Assembly (NCBI GenBank): GCA_030665965.1
Contig: DAOUYT010000001.1
Span: forward strand, 1-64,000
Direction: 5' to 3'
Origin: a bacterium
GTDB lineage: Bacteria > Patescibacteriota > Minisyncoccia > Minisyncoccales > JANBVM01
DNA length: 64,000 bases
Position 1 is the first letter of the stretch; each line of letters begins with the position of its first letter. A program made the position numbers and the translations under genes. The notes beneath the pieces were generated by a model that saw only the letters and a program-made list of their open reading frames with translations, was not told where the DNA came from and did no database searches. Shown piece by piece: positions 6,873-15,565 of this stretch.

Positions 6873-8096
6873 ATGGCTAGACATAGGATTATTAAAATAC
6901 CTAAGGACAGATTAAGGTATTTATATGTTGTTAAAAAATTATCTCCCATTCAGATTGCAAAAGAATTTAATTGTAGTAAAAGAACAATCTTTAGCAGATT
7001 ATACGGATATAATATTCCGATAAGGTATAAGATTAAAAGAGCAGATATAACAAAGGATAAATTAAAAGAATTATATGTTAATAGAAAACTAAGTCTTGAT
7101 AAAATTGCGAAAATGTTTAATTGTAGTAAAAGTACGATATGGACAAAATTGCGCCAATTCAATATTGAAGTCAGGACAAGAAGCGAAGCGAGTAAAAAGA
7201 AGTATAAGGTTAAAATACCAAAAGAATTATTAAAATGTTTTTATCTAAATAAAAAATTAGATACCAAAGAAATTGCTAGAAAATTTAATTGTAGTAGAGC
7301 AACAATAGTAAGAAGACTCCGTCGCTGCGATGTTTCTATAAGAAGAATAAGGATAGATATCCCTCGGAATAGATTAGAGTATTTATACCGTAGTAAAAAG
7401 ATGACTATTTATCAAATTGCAAGAGAATTTAATTGTAGTGAAGTAACAATTTTAAACAGATTAAACCAATATAATATTCCAATATGGAGAAATGAATTAA
7501 GGAAAGGAAAATATAAGATTCAAATTTCTAAAGATAAATTAAAAGATTTGTACGTTAATAAAAAATTAACTATTTCTGAAATTGTTAAAATATTTAATTG
7601 TAGTCCCGGGACAGTCTATAAAAGATTGCGGAAAGACGATCTTGTAAGAAGTGTAAGCGAGGCATTAAAGGGAAGGCCATCAGTCATGAAAGGAAAACAT
7701 CATACATCAGAAACTAAAAAGAAATTAAGAAAAGCAACAATAGAACAATTAGCGTCGGGGAAGATGAAAAGAAAAGATACTTTTATTGAATTAGAAATGG
7801 AAAGAGAGCTAAAAAGAAATAATATTTATTACCAAAAACAAGTTCCTTTATATAACATTACCGTAGTAGATTTTTATTTACCGAGATATAAAATAGTAAT
7901 TTACACAGACGGAGACTATTGGCATAACTTACCTAAAGTAAAAAAGAGAGATGAACAACAAAATAAAATTTTAAAACAAAATGGCTATAAAGTTTTTAGA
8001 TTTTGGGAGCATGAAATTAATAAATCAACAAAAGGATGTATTAATGAGATTCTGGAAAATATTAGAATTAGAAATAGATTAATCCCAATGGGTTAA
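6873..8096 (+). CDS. Five-HTH, NUMOD3-like, Vsr-like endonuclease (homing-type)
   Basis: 407 residues. Residues ~5-260 are five ~50-residue helix-turn-helix repeats, each with LY..KL....IA..FNCS..TI..RL. Residues ~264-300 (EALKGRPSVMKGKHHTSETK) look like a NUMOD3 DNA-binding module. Residues ~308-395 form a Vsr/EDxHD-type nuclease: Glu in TFIELEME, Asp in VVDFYLP, TDGDYWHN, and a closing GYKVFRFWEHEI. This is the layout of free-standing homing endonucleases or very-short-patch-repair-like nucleases. The DNA repeats with the protein (AATTTAATTGTAGT recurs about every 150 bp). It sits between deoC and gatB, no intein or intron is visible, and mobility is inferred. Confidence 0.75.
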   Translation: MARHRIIKIPKDRLRYLYVVKKLSPIQIAKEFNCSKRTIFSRLYGYNIPIRYKIKRADITKDKLKELYVNRKLSLDKIAKMFNCSKSTIWTKLRQFNIEVRTRSEASKKKYKVKIPKELLKCFYLNKKLDTKEIARKFNCSRATIVRRLRRCDVSIRRIRIDIPRNRLEYLYRSKKMTIYQIAREFNCSEVTILNRLNQYNIPIWRNELRKGKYKIQISKDKLKDLYVNKKLTISEIVKIFNCSPGTVYKRLRKDDLVRSVSEALKGRPSVMKGKHHTSETKKKLRKATIEQLASGKMKRKDTFIELEMERELKRNNIYYQKQVPLYNITVVDFYLPRYKIVIYTDGDYWHNLPKVKKRDEQQNKILKQNGYKVFRFWEHEINKSTKGCINEILENIRIRNRLIPMG

Positions 8097-8117
8097 AATA
8101 ATTTTTAAATTAAATTT

Positions 8118-9578
8118 ATGTATAAAACAATTGTTGGGCTCGAAGTGCATATCGAACTGAAGACTAAATCAAAAATGTTCTGTTCTTGCTTGAATGACCC
8201 TGATGAAAGGCATCCTAATGTTAATGTATGTCCCATATGTCTGTCGCATCCAGGAACACTTCCAGTAATAAATAAGGAAGCCGTGAGAAAGGTTATAAAA
8301 ACAGGCTTGGCATTGAATTGTGAAGCATCAACAGCTTCAAAATTTGATAGAAAGAATTATTTTTATCCAGACCTGCCAAAGGGATATCAAATATCTCAGT
8401 ATGACATGCCTCTTTGTAAAAAGGGATTTTTGCAGATAGGGAAGAGGAAGATTAAAATGACCAGGGTTCATTTAGAAGAAGATACAGGGAGACTTATTCA
8501 TCCTCAGGGTAAAGATTACAGCCTGGTGGATTTTAATCGAGCAGGCATTCCTTTAATGGAATTGGTTACTGAACCTGATATTACTTCTGCTTTGGAAGCG
8601 AGAAGGTTTGCCCAAGAGCTTCAACTGATTTTTCGATATCTTGGTGTGTCTGATGCTGATATGGAAAAAGGACAAATGAGGGTAGAAGCTAACATCTCAC
8701 TCTCTCCTAAAGATGCAAAATCCAGGACTCAACCTTTGGGTAACAAGGTAGAGGTTAAAAACCTTAATTCTTTTAAAGCAGTAGAGAGAGCAATTGATTA
8801 CGAGATTGAAAGACAGACAAAAATTTTACAAGGAGGAAAGAAAGTTTTACTAGAAACAAGAGGCTGGAATGCTGTAAAGGAGATAACATTTTCTCAAAGA
8901 AAAAAAGAGGAAGCTCATGATTACCGTTATTTCCCTGAACCTGATTTACCTTCACTTCATTTCACAAAAGAAGATATTAAAGGAATCAAGAGCGAGATTC
9001 CTGAGTTACCTCAAGCCAGAAGAGAAAGGTTGGCCAAAGAATATAAACTGGGTAAAGAAGCAGTTGAATTTTTCGTTCAAAATAAAGATTTGGGAGAGTA
9101 TTTTGAAAAGGTGGTTAGCGAATTTGAATCAAGGATATCCAGGGAAAAACTCTCTGCTTTAATAACTTTGGCAACCAATTATATGATTAGTGATTTACAG
9201 GGGTTATTAAAAGAAGCCGGTATTTCTGATGAAGATTTTTTGATTACTCCGGAAAACTTTGCCGAATTCATTTCTTTATTAGAGGGTAAAAAAATATCAA
9301 GCAAAATTGCCAAGACCGTTCTTTTAGAGATGTTTGAAACTGCAGCTGATCCTTCTCAAATTATTGAAGAAAAAGGATTATCTAAGATAACCGATGGGGT
9401 TGTGATTACAGATACTGCCAGTGAAGTAATTTCAGAGAATCCAAAAGCAGTTAAAGATTATATAAAAGGAAAGAAAAATGCCCTTGAGTTTTTAATAGGG
9501 CAGATGATGGCAAAAGAAAAAGGAAGAATAGATCCTGAAACTGCTCGAAAAGAAATAGAGAAAAAGCTCAAAACTTAA
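8118..9578 (+). CDS. gatB: Asp-tRNA(Asn)/Glu-tRNA(Gln) amidotransferase subunit B
   Basis: 486 residues, full length. N-terminal GLEVHIELKTKSKMFC, the paired Cys of CPICLSHPG, YFYPDLPKGYQISQYD, and RVEANISLSP are GatB motifs; the C-terminal ~150 residues form the helical YqeY-like tail that contacts tRNA. With GatA and GatC it converts mischarged Glu-tRNA(Gln) or Asp-tRNA(Asn) to the correct form. gatA and gatC are not adjacent. Its last 4 bases overlap the convergent miaA end. Confidence 0.97.
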   Translation: MYKTIVGLEVHIELKTKSKMFCSCLNDPDERHPNVNVCPICLSHPGTLPVINKEAVRKVIKTGLALNCEASTASKFDRKNYFYPDLPKGYQISQYDMPLCKKGFLQIGKRKIKMTRVHLEEDTGRLIHPQGKDYSLVDFNRAGIPLMELVTEPDITSALEARRFAQELQLIFRYLGVSDADMEKGQMRVEANISLSPKDAKSRTQPLGNKVEVKNLNSFKAVERAIDYEIERQTKILQGGKKVLLETRGWNAVKEITFSQRKKEEAHDYRYFPEPDLPSLHFTKEDIKGIKSEIPELPQARRERLAKEYKLGKEAVEFFVQNKDLGEYFEKVVSEFESRISREKLSALITLATNYMISDLQGLLKEAGISDEDFLITPENFAEFISLLEGKKISSKIAKTVLLEMFETAADPSQIIEEKGLSKITDGVVITDTASEVISENPKAVKDYIKGKKNALEFLIGQMMAKEKGRIDPETARKEIEKKLKT

Positions 9579-10474
9579 TTTTTTAAAAATTCTTTTACTA
9601 AGTTTTCAGCCTCCGGGTATTTTTTTATCCAATGAATTCTTTTATCTCTTTTAAACCAGGTCATTTGTCTCTTGGAAAATTGTAAGGTGTGATATTTAAT
9701 GGTTTTTTTTACTTCCTTGTTTTCCTTTGTTGTAAGAGGAAAAGAAGGCCATTCTAGATAGCCAATTGTTTGGAGTAAAAGAAGTTTATCGTATTTTTTC
9801 CTTAAATCTTCAACCTCTTTTTCCAATCCTGATTTAAACATACTTTTTGTTCTTTTTGAGATTCTTTTTTTTAATTCCTCTTTCGATAACTTTATTCCAA
9901 TCTGGAGAATATTGAAAAGAGGTTTTCCTTTCTTTCTCTGTCCCCAAAATGGTTTTTTTGTTACCCTACAAACCTCAATTGCCCTGATTAATCTTCTTTT
10001 GTTTTCTTTATCAATGAATTCTGCTCCTCTGGGGTCTAATTTCTTATAAATCTTAAACAATTCTTCCTTGGTTTTTTCCATTAACTCTTTCCTTATCTCT
10101 TTTTGGGGTGAAACCTCTGGGAAGATGACATTATCAATGATTGACTGAATGTAGAGGCCTGTTCCTCCAACTAAAAAAGGAATCTTTTTCTTTTTTTGAA
10201 TGTCTTTAATGGTCTGAATAGCCATTTTTTTATACAGGGCCACATTAAATTTTTCGTTTGGATAAATGATATCAATTAAGTGGTGGGGGATAGCTTTCAT
10301 TTCTTTTTTGGTTGGTTTTGCTGTTCCAACAGTCATTTCTTTATAAATCTGTCTTGAATCAGCTGAAACAATTTCTCCTTTAAATTTCTTGGCTAATTTT
10401 ATTGCCAAGCCTGTTTTTCCGGTAGCTGTAGGTCCTAATATGACGATTAATTTTGGTAATTTGTTGTTTTTCAT
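9575..10474 (-). CDS. miaA: tRNA dimethylallyltransferase MiaA
   Basis: 299 residues. P-loop GPTATGKTGLA near residue 14, SADSRQIYKEM, GTAKPT, PHHLIDI and VGGTGLYIQ are the characteristic MiaA series. It transfers a dimethylallyl group to A37 of tRNAs reading UNN codons. miaB, which methylthiolates the same base, lies immediately upstream on the same strand with 10 bp between, so the pair acts sequentially. The isoprenoid donor fits with the idi gene elsewhere in this window. Confidence 0.96.
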   Translation of the reverse strand: MKNNKLPKLIVILGPTATGKTGLAIKLAKKFKGEIVSADSRQIYKEMTVGTAKPTKKEMKAIPHHLIDIIYPNEKFNVALYKKMAIQTIKDIQKKKKIPFLVGGTGLYIQSIIDNVIFPEVSPQKEIRKELMEKTKEELFKIYKKLDPRGAEFIDKENKRRLIRAIEVCRVTKKPFWGQRKKGKPLFNILQIGIKLSKEELKKRISKRTKSMFKSGLEKEVEDLRKKYDKLLLLQTIGYLEWPSFPLTTKENKEVKKTIKYHTLQFSKRQMTWFKRDKRIHWIKKYPEAENLVKEFLKN

Positions 10475-10484
10475 CTTCCAGGAA

Positions 10485-11810
10485 TTAAACTTTACTCTTT
10501 AAAATTCCCTTTAGTCCCCAGGGCAGGACATCAATAATTTTCACTTTCAAGAAGCGACCAATTAAACTGCTGGTTAATGTTTTGTCTGGCATTTTGATTT
10601 TTACTGTTTTATGGGTTCTGGTTTTACCGTATAAAAAGCCTTTCTTTTGTTCATTCACTAAAACCTCCACTTGTTTTTTAAGATATTTTCTATTGTTTTT
10701 TAAAGCAGTTTTGCTTAATACTACTGTCAGGGTTTTCCATCTTCGCTCCTTTTCTTTTTTAGGAACGTTATCTTGCATTAAAGCTGCTTTGGTTGCAGGT
10801 CTTAGAGAATACTGGGAGATATATGCCATATCAAACTTAATCTCTTTGAAGAGTTTCATTGTATTTTTAAATTGTTTTTTAGTTTCTCCTGGAAAACCGA
10901 CAATAACATCGGTTGATAAGCTAATATCTGGTATTTTTTGACGAATCTTTTTTACCAAAGCCTTGTATCCTTTAATGTTATATTGCCGATTCATCATTTT
11001 TAAAATCTTATCGTCTCCTGATTGAACAGGAAGGTTTAGATATTCTGTTATCTTTTTACATCTTGATATTTTTTCAATTAATTCCTCAGAGAAATCTTTA
11101 GGATTGGAGCTTGTAAACCTGACCCAGAAATTACCTGGTATATTATTTATCATTTCCAATATCTCAGGGAAATTTATTGAAGAATTACTTGGGGATTGAT
11201 AATCATTAATATTTTGGCCTAAAAGCCAGACTTCTTTGACACCTTTTTTAATTGAGTTTTCAGCTTCCTTTAATATGTCTTTATGGCATCGGCAGATCAA
11301 AGGACCGCGGGTAAAAGGAACAACACAATAACTGCATAAATTATTGCAACCTGTTGAAATAGGGATAAAGGTGGAAAAATCTTTGGAGTATTGCGGAGAG
11401 ATATTAAGATAATTTGCGTCAAATTTTTCATTGAATTGAGAGTCTCTTTGGTTTAAATAAAGGAAATAACTTTTTCTTTTTAATATCTCTGGCCAGTACT
11501 TTAAGGTTTTAACAGGGAGAATAAAGTCAAAGAAGTCTTTAAATCTTCTAAAGTCTTTTTTTAAAAAACATCCTGTTAAGATAGTTTTAATAGCCTGTTT
11601 GTTTTTTCTTAAACCCTTAAACTTTTGGGAAAGACCGTAAATCCTATCGACAGCTGATTGTCTTACCGAACACATATTGACAATAATCAAATCAGCCTCA
11701 TTTATTGTTGAAGCTGATTTATATCCCATTTTTTCTATCACAGAGGCAAGTCTTTCAGAGTCAGATTTATTCATATGACATCCGTAAGTAACAATAAGGT
11801 ATTTTTTCAT
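10485..11810 (-). CDS. miaB: tRNA-2-methylthio-N6-dimethylallyladenosine synthase MiaB
   Basis: 441 residues from the ATG at 11810 (MKKYLIVTYGCHMN). An in-frame ATG at 11870 is rejected because that stretch crosses the terminator at 11831-11856. An N-terminal MTTase domain with Cys in YGCHMN, NMCSVR and TGCF, a radical-SAM motif CNNLCSYC, and a C-terminal TRAM-like domain are all present. A TATAAA box (11820-11825) lies 9 nt upstream of the start, giving miaB-miaA their own promoter. Confidence 0.93.
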   Translation of the reverse strand: MKKYLIVTYGCHMNKSDSERLASVIEKMGYKSASTINEADLIIVNMCSVRQSAVDRIYGLSQKFKGLRKNKQAIKTILTGCFLKKDFRRFKDFFDFILPVKTLKYWPEILKRKSYFLYLNQRDSQFNEKFDANYLNISPQYSKDFSTFIPISTGCNNLCSYCVVPFTRGPLICRCHKDILKEAENSIKKGVKEVWLLGQNINDYQSPSNSSINFPEILEMINNIPGNFWVRFTSSNPKDFSEELIEKISRCKKITEYLNLPVQSGDDKILKMMNRQYNIKGYKALVKKIRQKIPDISLSTDVIVGFPGETKKQFKNTMKLFKEIKFDMAYISQYSLRPATKAALMQDNVPKKEKERRWKTLTVVLSKTALKNNRKYLKKQVEVLVNEQKKGFLYGKTRTHKTVKIKMPDKTLTSSLIGRFLKVKIIDVLPWGLKGILKSKV

Positions 11811-11830
11811 ATCATTTTCTTTATAACAGA

Positions 11831-11856
11831 AAAACAGCCCCTGACAAGGCTGTTTT
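11831..11856 (-). terminator. Terminator ending the thrS / Kazal-protein unit
   Basis: AAAACAGCC (11831-11839) and GGCTGTTTT (11848-11856) form a perfect 9-bp stem with an 8-nt loop and T-runs. On the minus strand it follows the Kazal-protein stop by ~25 bp and precedes the miaB promoter. Confidence 0.8.
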
Positions 11857-11880
11857 CTATTATTTTTCAAAACTTTCCCT

Positions 11881-13635
11881 TTATTCTTTGGCCCCTTCTT
11901 GTGTCTGTAAAGATGATTTTAGCTTTAACTGTAATTGAGGACAGCTATTGACTCTTGTCCATGATTTTGGAACATCACAGGGGGTTGGGAATTCCTTACA
12001 TTCATTTGTTATAGGGTCTTTAGCTGGAGTAATAACCTGAATACAGACTTGAGGTTCTTTACAAAGAGGCACTATGCATTTACCTTCAACACATTTTGAG
12101 GTTTCTCCTATACAGCGGGAAAGGGGACAATCTTCATCTGTCTGGCACTGAAAAGAAACCCCTGGTTTTTTACAGATGCTGTAAGTCCTGGCTACCCTGA
12201 TTTCTTCCAGACCCTCACAGCACAACTGAGAAATTGCGCCAAGAAGAGGGTTCCGGTTCACTCTTTGTCCTTCTATGGCACAGCGTATTTCAGCTCTACA
12301 TACTTCCCGATAGGCAATTGCAACTCCTTGTTTTTTTGCTTCACAGATATTGAGATAGGTGTTTCCGTCTGTTCCACAAACAGGAGCTTCAATATCTGTA
12401 CAGATTATAGCCTGAGATTCTGCAGTCTCTTCAAAGCCTGCTCTTACTGCCATAATTCTAATGGCATTTTTAGACAAAGATTCAAATGTTGTTGTTTGAC
12501 CGAAAGCAGCTCCGTAATTTCCCTCCTCATAGTATTTTTTAGCAGCCTCTAAATTTTCTTGAGCTTCTTCTACCAGTCGATAGACAGCAGGCATTTCTTC
12601 TTTTGCAATCTCTTTTTCAAGGATTAAGGACTTGGCTTTTTCTAATATTTGTTCAGCTCGATTAATCTGTTCTTGGGTCTTTTCTGGTGTTATCATTTCT
12701 TTATATTTGTTTTTTATTCTCTCAACGTTTATTTCTCTTGCTTGTTTAATAATTGTTCTTAATCTTTCTGAAAGTTCTTTTCCTTCAAGATAACCCAATA
12801 TATCCAATTGGTTTAATTTATCTCCGCTTATCCTCTCTATGTATTGTTTAAATTGTTCTTGCTCTTCTGGAGGAAGCGCTTCTAAACTCTGGCGTAATCT
12901 TTCTATTATCTCTTCTTTTTTTTGTTCAATTTTCTCTTGTATGTCTTCTGGAAGCCTTTTTTTAAATTCATTGAGAACCTCCAGGTTTTTGAAGTCTTTA
13001 AATTTACTGCCTTTTAATTTTTCTAAATTGTTTACCAATCTATCAGGGATTTTAGCTTTATCTTCAAGTTTTAACATTACATTGTTAAATCTTTCTAAGT
13101 GTTCTTCCCTGGCTTGTTTTATCTTTTCAAAGGCTTCAACAGGTACCTGCTCTTGTAGTTTTAAAAGCAGTTTTTCGTGAAGAAACTGATGTTGGGTAAA
13201 TTTATCTAAAAAGGTTCCTATTCTTTCATTTTCCTGGGCTGTTTCCCTTATTCTTTCTGTATATCTTTCAACTTTTTCCATTTCATTTCTATACTTTTCA
13301 GCAGCCTTTTTTAAGCTTTCTGGATTTCTTTTTATCTCAACCATTTTCTTTAATTCCATCAATCTTTCATTTGCAAATCTTTCTCTCAGTTCTGCTTTTG
13401 CCACTGAGTTGAAAGTAAAGAAAGCCCTGATTTCTCTTCCCCAGTCTCTCAAAAAATAAAAGGGGCTGTCGGGTAATATTGCAGGTTCACCAACTTCCAG
13501 GTCAGCTGGCTGAACATCCTCGTCAAGATTAACTTGTTCAATGACTTGTGATGTATCTTGAGCTGAAACAAAGCTCCCCACAAGGAGTAGAGTTAAGGCT
13601 GTTAAAGCCAAAAGGTATTTGGTTGTTTTTCGCAT
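11881..13635 (-). CDS. Secreted coiled-coil protein with Kazal-type domain (DUF5667-like N-part)
   Basis: 584 residues. A signal peptide (residues ~1-25, ending SFVSAQD), then a DUF5667-like segment around ILPDSPFYFLRDWGREIRAFF, then ~330 residues of charged coiled-coil helices. Residues ~410-447 carry a Kazal pattern: C, PVCGTDGNTY, NIC and a final C. After it comes a Cys-rich tail of ~130 residues (CQTDEDCPLSRC and others). Kazal domains inhibit serine proteases; here it would be outside the cytoplasmic membrane. It lies 12 bp after thrS and is probably co-transcribed. The true role could be protection from host or environmental proteases, or purely structural. Confidence 0.8.
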   Translation of the reverse strand: MRKTTKYLLALTALTLLLVGSFVSAQDTSQVIEQVNLDEDVQPADLEVGEPAILPDSPFYFLRDWGREIRAFFTFNSVAKAELRERFANERLMELKKMVEIKRNPESLKKAAEKYRNEMEKVERYTERIRETAQENERIGTFLDKFTQHQFLHEKLLLKLQEQVPVEAFEKIKQAREEHLERFNNVMLKLEDKAKIPDRLVNNLEKLKGSKFKDFKNLEVLNEFKKRLPEDIQEKIEQKKEEIIERLRQSLEALPPEEQEQFKQYIERISGDKLNQLDILGYLEGKELSERLRTIIKQAREINVERIKNKYKEMITPEKTQEQINRAEQILEKAKSLILEKEIAKEEMPAVYRLVEEAQENLEAAKKYYEEGNYGAAFGQTTTFESLSKNAIRIMAVRAGFEETAESQAIICTDIEAPVCGTDGNTYLNICEAKKQGVAIAYREVCRAEIRCAIEGQRVNRNPLLGAISQLCCEGLEEIRVARTYSICKKPGVSFQCQTDEDCPLSRCIGETSKCVEGKCIVPLCKEPQVCIQVITPAKDPITNECKEFPTPCDVPKSWTRVNSCPQLQLKLKSSLQTQEGAKE

Positions 13636-13647
13636 AGTATTATTATG

Positions 13648-15366
13648 TTATTTTTTCTTATCAATTTCTATTTTCGCCTTTTTGATAAAACCTGTCAACT
13701 TTATTTTCCCCAAGTCTTTTCCTTTATATCTTGGTCTTACTGATTTTGTTTTCATTTCTTTGTCGCCCACTACCAAAAGGTAAGGTATTTTTTTGAGTTC
13801 TCCGTTTCTGATTTTCTTGGATACGGTTTCATTCTCATCTTTAAGTTTACATCGGAAGTTATCTGATAGAAGTTTTTTTGCAACTTCTTTTGCGTATTTT
13901 CTATGTTGGGAGCCTACTGGTATTACCCATATCTGTTCAGGAGCCAACCACAAAGGCAAATTACCTGCCCAATTTTCCAATAAGACCCCGATAAATCTTT
14001 CAAAAGATCCAAGCAGAGCCCGATGGATCATATAGGGTCTTTTTTTCTTTCCTTTTTTATTAATATATGACATGTCAAATCTTTCAGGCAGATTGAAATC
14101 AACCTGGATTGTTGTACACTGCCATTCTCTTCCCAAAGAGTCCTTTATCTTAATATCTATCTTGGGTCCATAAAATGATCCTCCTCCTTTGTCAAGGTAG
14201 TGTTTTAACCCCTCTTTTTTTAATACGTATTTTAAAGCATTCGTTGCTTTTTCCCAGCCCTTTTTTGTTCCGACATATTTTATAGGACGGGTGGAAAGAT
14301 AAATATCAAACTCTTTAAAACCAAAAGCCCTTAAGATTTTTAGACTGTGTTTCAAGAGTTTTATAACCTCTTCAGCTAACTGATCTTGGGTGCACCAGAC
14401 ATGGGCGTCATCCTGGGTAAAACCCCTTACCCTTGTCAAACCATGTAAGGTTCCAGATTTCTCATAACGGTAAACCGTACCAAATTCTGCGTATTTAATG
14501 GGTAGTTCTTTATAGCTTCTGATTTCAGATTGATAGATTTTTACATGAAAAGGACAATTCATGGGTTTTAATATGTATTGTTCTTTCTCAACCTTCATTG
14601 GGGAGTACATATTTTCTCTATAAAAGTCCCAGTGACCAGATTTTTTCCAGAGCTCTAATTTTCCGATATGGGGCGAGACCAGCCATTGATATCCTTGAGA
14701 GGTTAATTCTTTGTACATATAGTCTTGAATAATCTTTATCAAGATAGCTCCATTGGGATACCATATATGGAGTCCAGCCCCAACCTCCTCGTCAGAGTAA
14801 AACAGCTTTAATTTCTGACCCAAAATCCGGTGGTCTCTTTTTTCAGCTTCCTTTAATTTGAAAACATGATTGTCTAATTCTTTCTTTGTTTTGAAAGCGA
14901 TTCCGTAAATCCGGGTCAGCATGGGATTCTTTTCATTTCCTTTCCAGTAAGCCCCTGCAATCTTTGTTATCTTGAAAGCATTGGGATTGATTTCTTTTGT
15001 TGATTTAACATGGGGACCCTGGCATAAATCTATGAAATTACCACTTTCATAAAAGGTTAACTTACCTTTTGGTAATTTTTTCATCAACTCTCGTTTATAT
15101 GGTTGTTTCTTGAAGATTTTATTGATTTCTTGTTTTGACAATCTTCTCTTCTTAAAGGAGATATTTTTTTTAATGAGTTCTTTCATCTTTTTTTCAATCT
15201 TTGGTAAAGCATCTGGGGTTAAAGCTTCTCTGGGGAAACCAAAATCATAATAAAATCCATTTTCAATTGCAGGTCCTATGCCAAATCTTACCCCAGGGAA
15301 TAATTCCTGGACAGCATGAGCCATTACATGGGAGAGTGAATGACGGATTGTTTCAATTTTAGCCAT
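13648..15366 (-). CDS. thrS: Threonyl-tRNA synthetase without TGS domain
   Basis: 572 residues against the usual ~640. It starts directly in the editing domain (HSLSHVMAHAV, then FIDLCQGPH); the N-terminal TGS domain is absent. The class II catalytic core has the zinc Cys in MNCPFHVKIY, TRVRGFTQDDAH and IHRALLGSFERF, followed by an anticodon-binding domain. It charges tRNA-Thr and clears Ser-tRNA-Thr. The 200 bp upstream contain a promoter, a Thr-rich leader peptide and an attenuator, so expression probably responds to Thr-tRNA charging. Confidence 0.96.
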   Translation of the reverse strand: MAKIETIRHSLSHVMAHAVQELFPGVRFGIGPAIENGFYYDFGFPREALTPDALPKIEKKMKELIKKNISFKKRRLSKQEINKIFKKQPYKRELMKKLPKGKLTFYESGNFIDLCQGPHVKSTKEINPNAFKITKIAGAYWKGNEKNPMLTRIYGIAFKTKKELDNHVFKLKEAEKRDHRILGQKLKLFYSDEEVGAGLHIWYPNGAILIKIIQDYMYKELTSQGYQWLVSPHIGKLELWKKSGHWDFYRENMYSPMKVEKEQYILKPMNCPFHVKIYQSEIRSYKELPIKYAEFGTVYRYEKSGTLHGLTRVRGFTQDDAHVWCTQDQLAEEVIKLLKHSLKILRAFGFKEFDIYLSTRPIKYVGTKKGWEKATNALKYVLKKEGLKHYLDKGGGSFYGPKIDIKIKDSLGREWQCTTIQVDFNLPERFDMSYINKKGKKKRPYMIHRALLGSFERFIGVLLENWAGNLPLWLAPEQIWVIPVGSQHRKYAKEVAKKLLSDNFRCKLKDENETVSKKIRNGELKKIPYLLVVGDKEMKTKSVRPRYKGKDLGKIKLTGFIKKAKIEIDKKK

Positions 15367-15404
15367 GATTTTATTAGTTTATTTTACTATAAAAATTGAC
15401 CTTT

Positions 15405-15483
15405 TAAAAATAAAAACCTCTTTTTTTCAAGAGTCTAGCTTAAAGAATTGTTTAAAATTCCCAAACCAGACATTTAAGAGGTT
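15405..15483 (-). promoter_or_regulatory. thrS transcription attenuator
   Basis: On the minus strand AACCTCTT (15483-15476), which is the last Thr and Ser codons plus the T of the leader-peptide stop, pairs perfectly with AAGAGGTT (15422-15415), followed by TTTATTTTT. Inner pairings GTCT/AGAC and GAATT/AATTC sit between the arms. A ribosome stalled on the Thr codons would cover the 5' arm and prevent the terminator; normal translation would let it form. Polarity is inferred from this geometry. Confidence 0.75.
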
Positions 15484-15524
15484 GTAGTGGTAGTTGTAAT
15501 TCTATTGCTTAGATTCTTTGACAT
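15474..15524 (-). CDS. thrS leader peptide (six consecutive Thr codons)
   Basis: A 16-codon frame: M-S-K-N-L-S-N-R-I, then six Thr codons in a row (ACA ACT ACC ACT ACA ACC), Ser and TAA. It sits 10 nt after a TAAAAT box and 107 bp before thrS. A run of the cognate amino acid in a short frame between promoter and terminator is the hallmark of ribosome-mediated attenuation, as in the thrL leader of enteric bacteria. Six Thr codons in 16 by chance, directly before thrS, is very unlikely. Confidence 0.85.
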   Translation of the reverse strand: MSKNLSNRITTTTTTS

Positions 15525-15534
15525 CCTGATTTTA

Positions 15535-15562
15535 ATTTTAGAGGGAATAAAAATCTTGTCAA
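15535..15562 (-). promoter_or_regulatory. thrS promoter
   Basis: On the minus strand TTGACA (15562-15557), a 16-nt spacer and TAAAAT (15540-15535). It lies immediately after the dnaE stop, so thrS has its own promoter. Transcription would start about 3-4 nt before the leader-peptide ATG. Confidence 0.75.
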
Positions 15563-15565
15563 GCA

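Noticed and set aside
10582-10941. Plus-strand ORF inside miaB and similar long antisense frames (e.g. 16071-16460, 759-1085, 63033-63428)
   Set aside because: They lie opposite well-conserved genes and have no family features; AT-rich opposite strands give such frames by chance.
10485-11870. MiaB start at 11870
   Set aside because: The first 20 residues would come from a terminator hairpin; conserved MiaB sequence starts at 11810.
15367-15565. T-box riboswitch upstream of thrS
   Set aside because: No T-box sequence (GGTGG antiterminator bulge) or specifier loop; the Thr-codon leader explains the region better.
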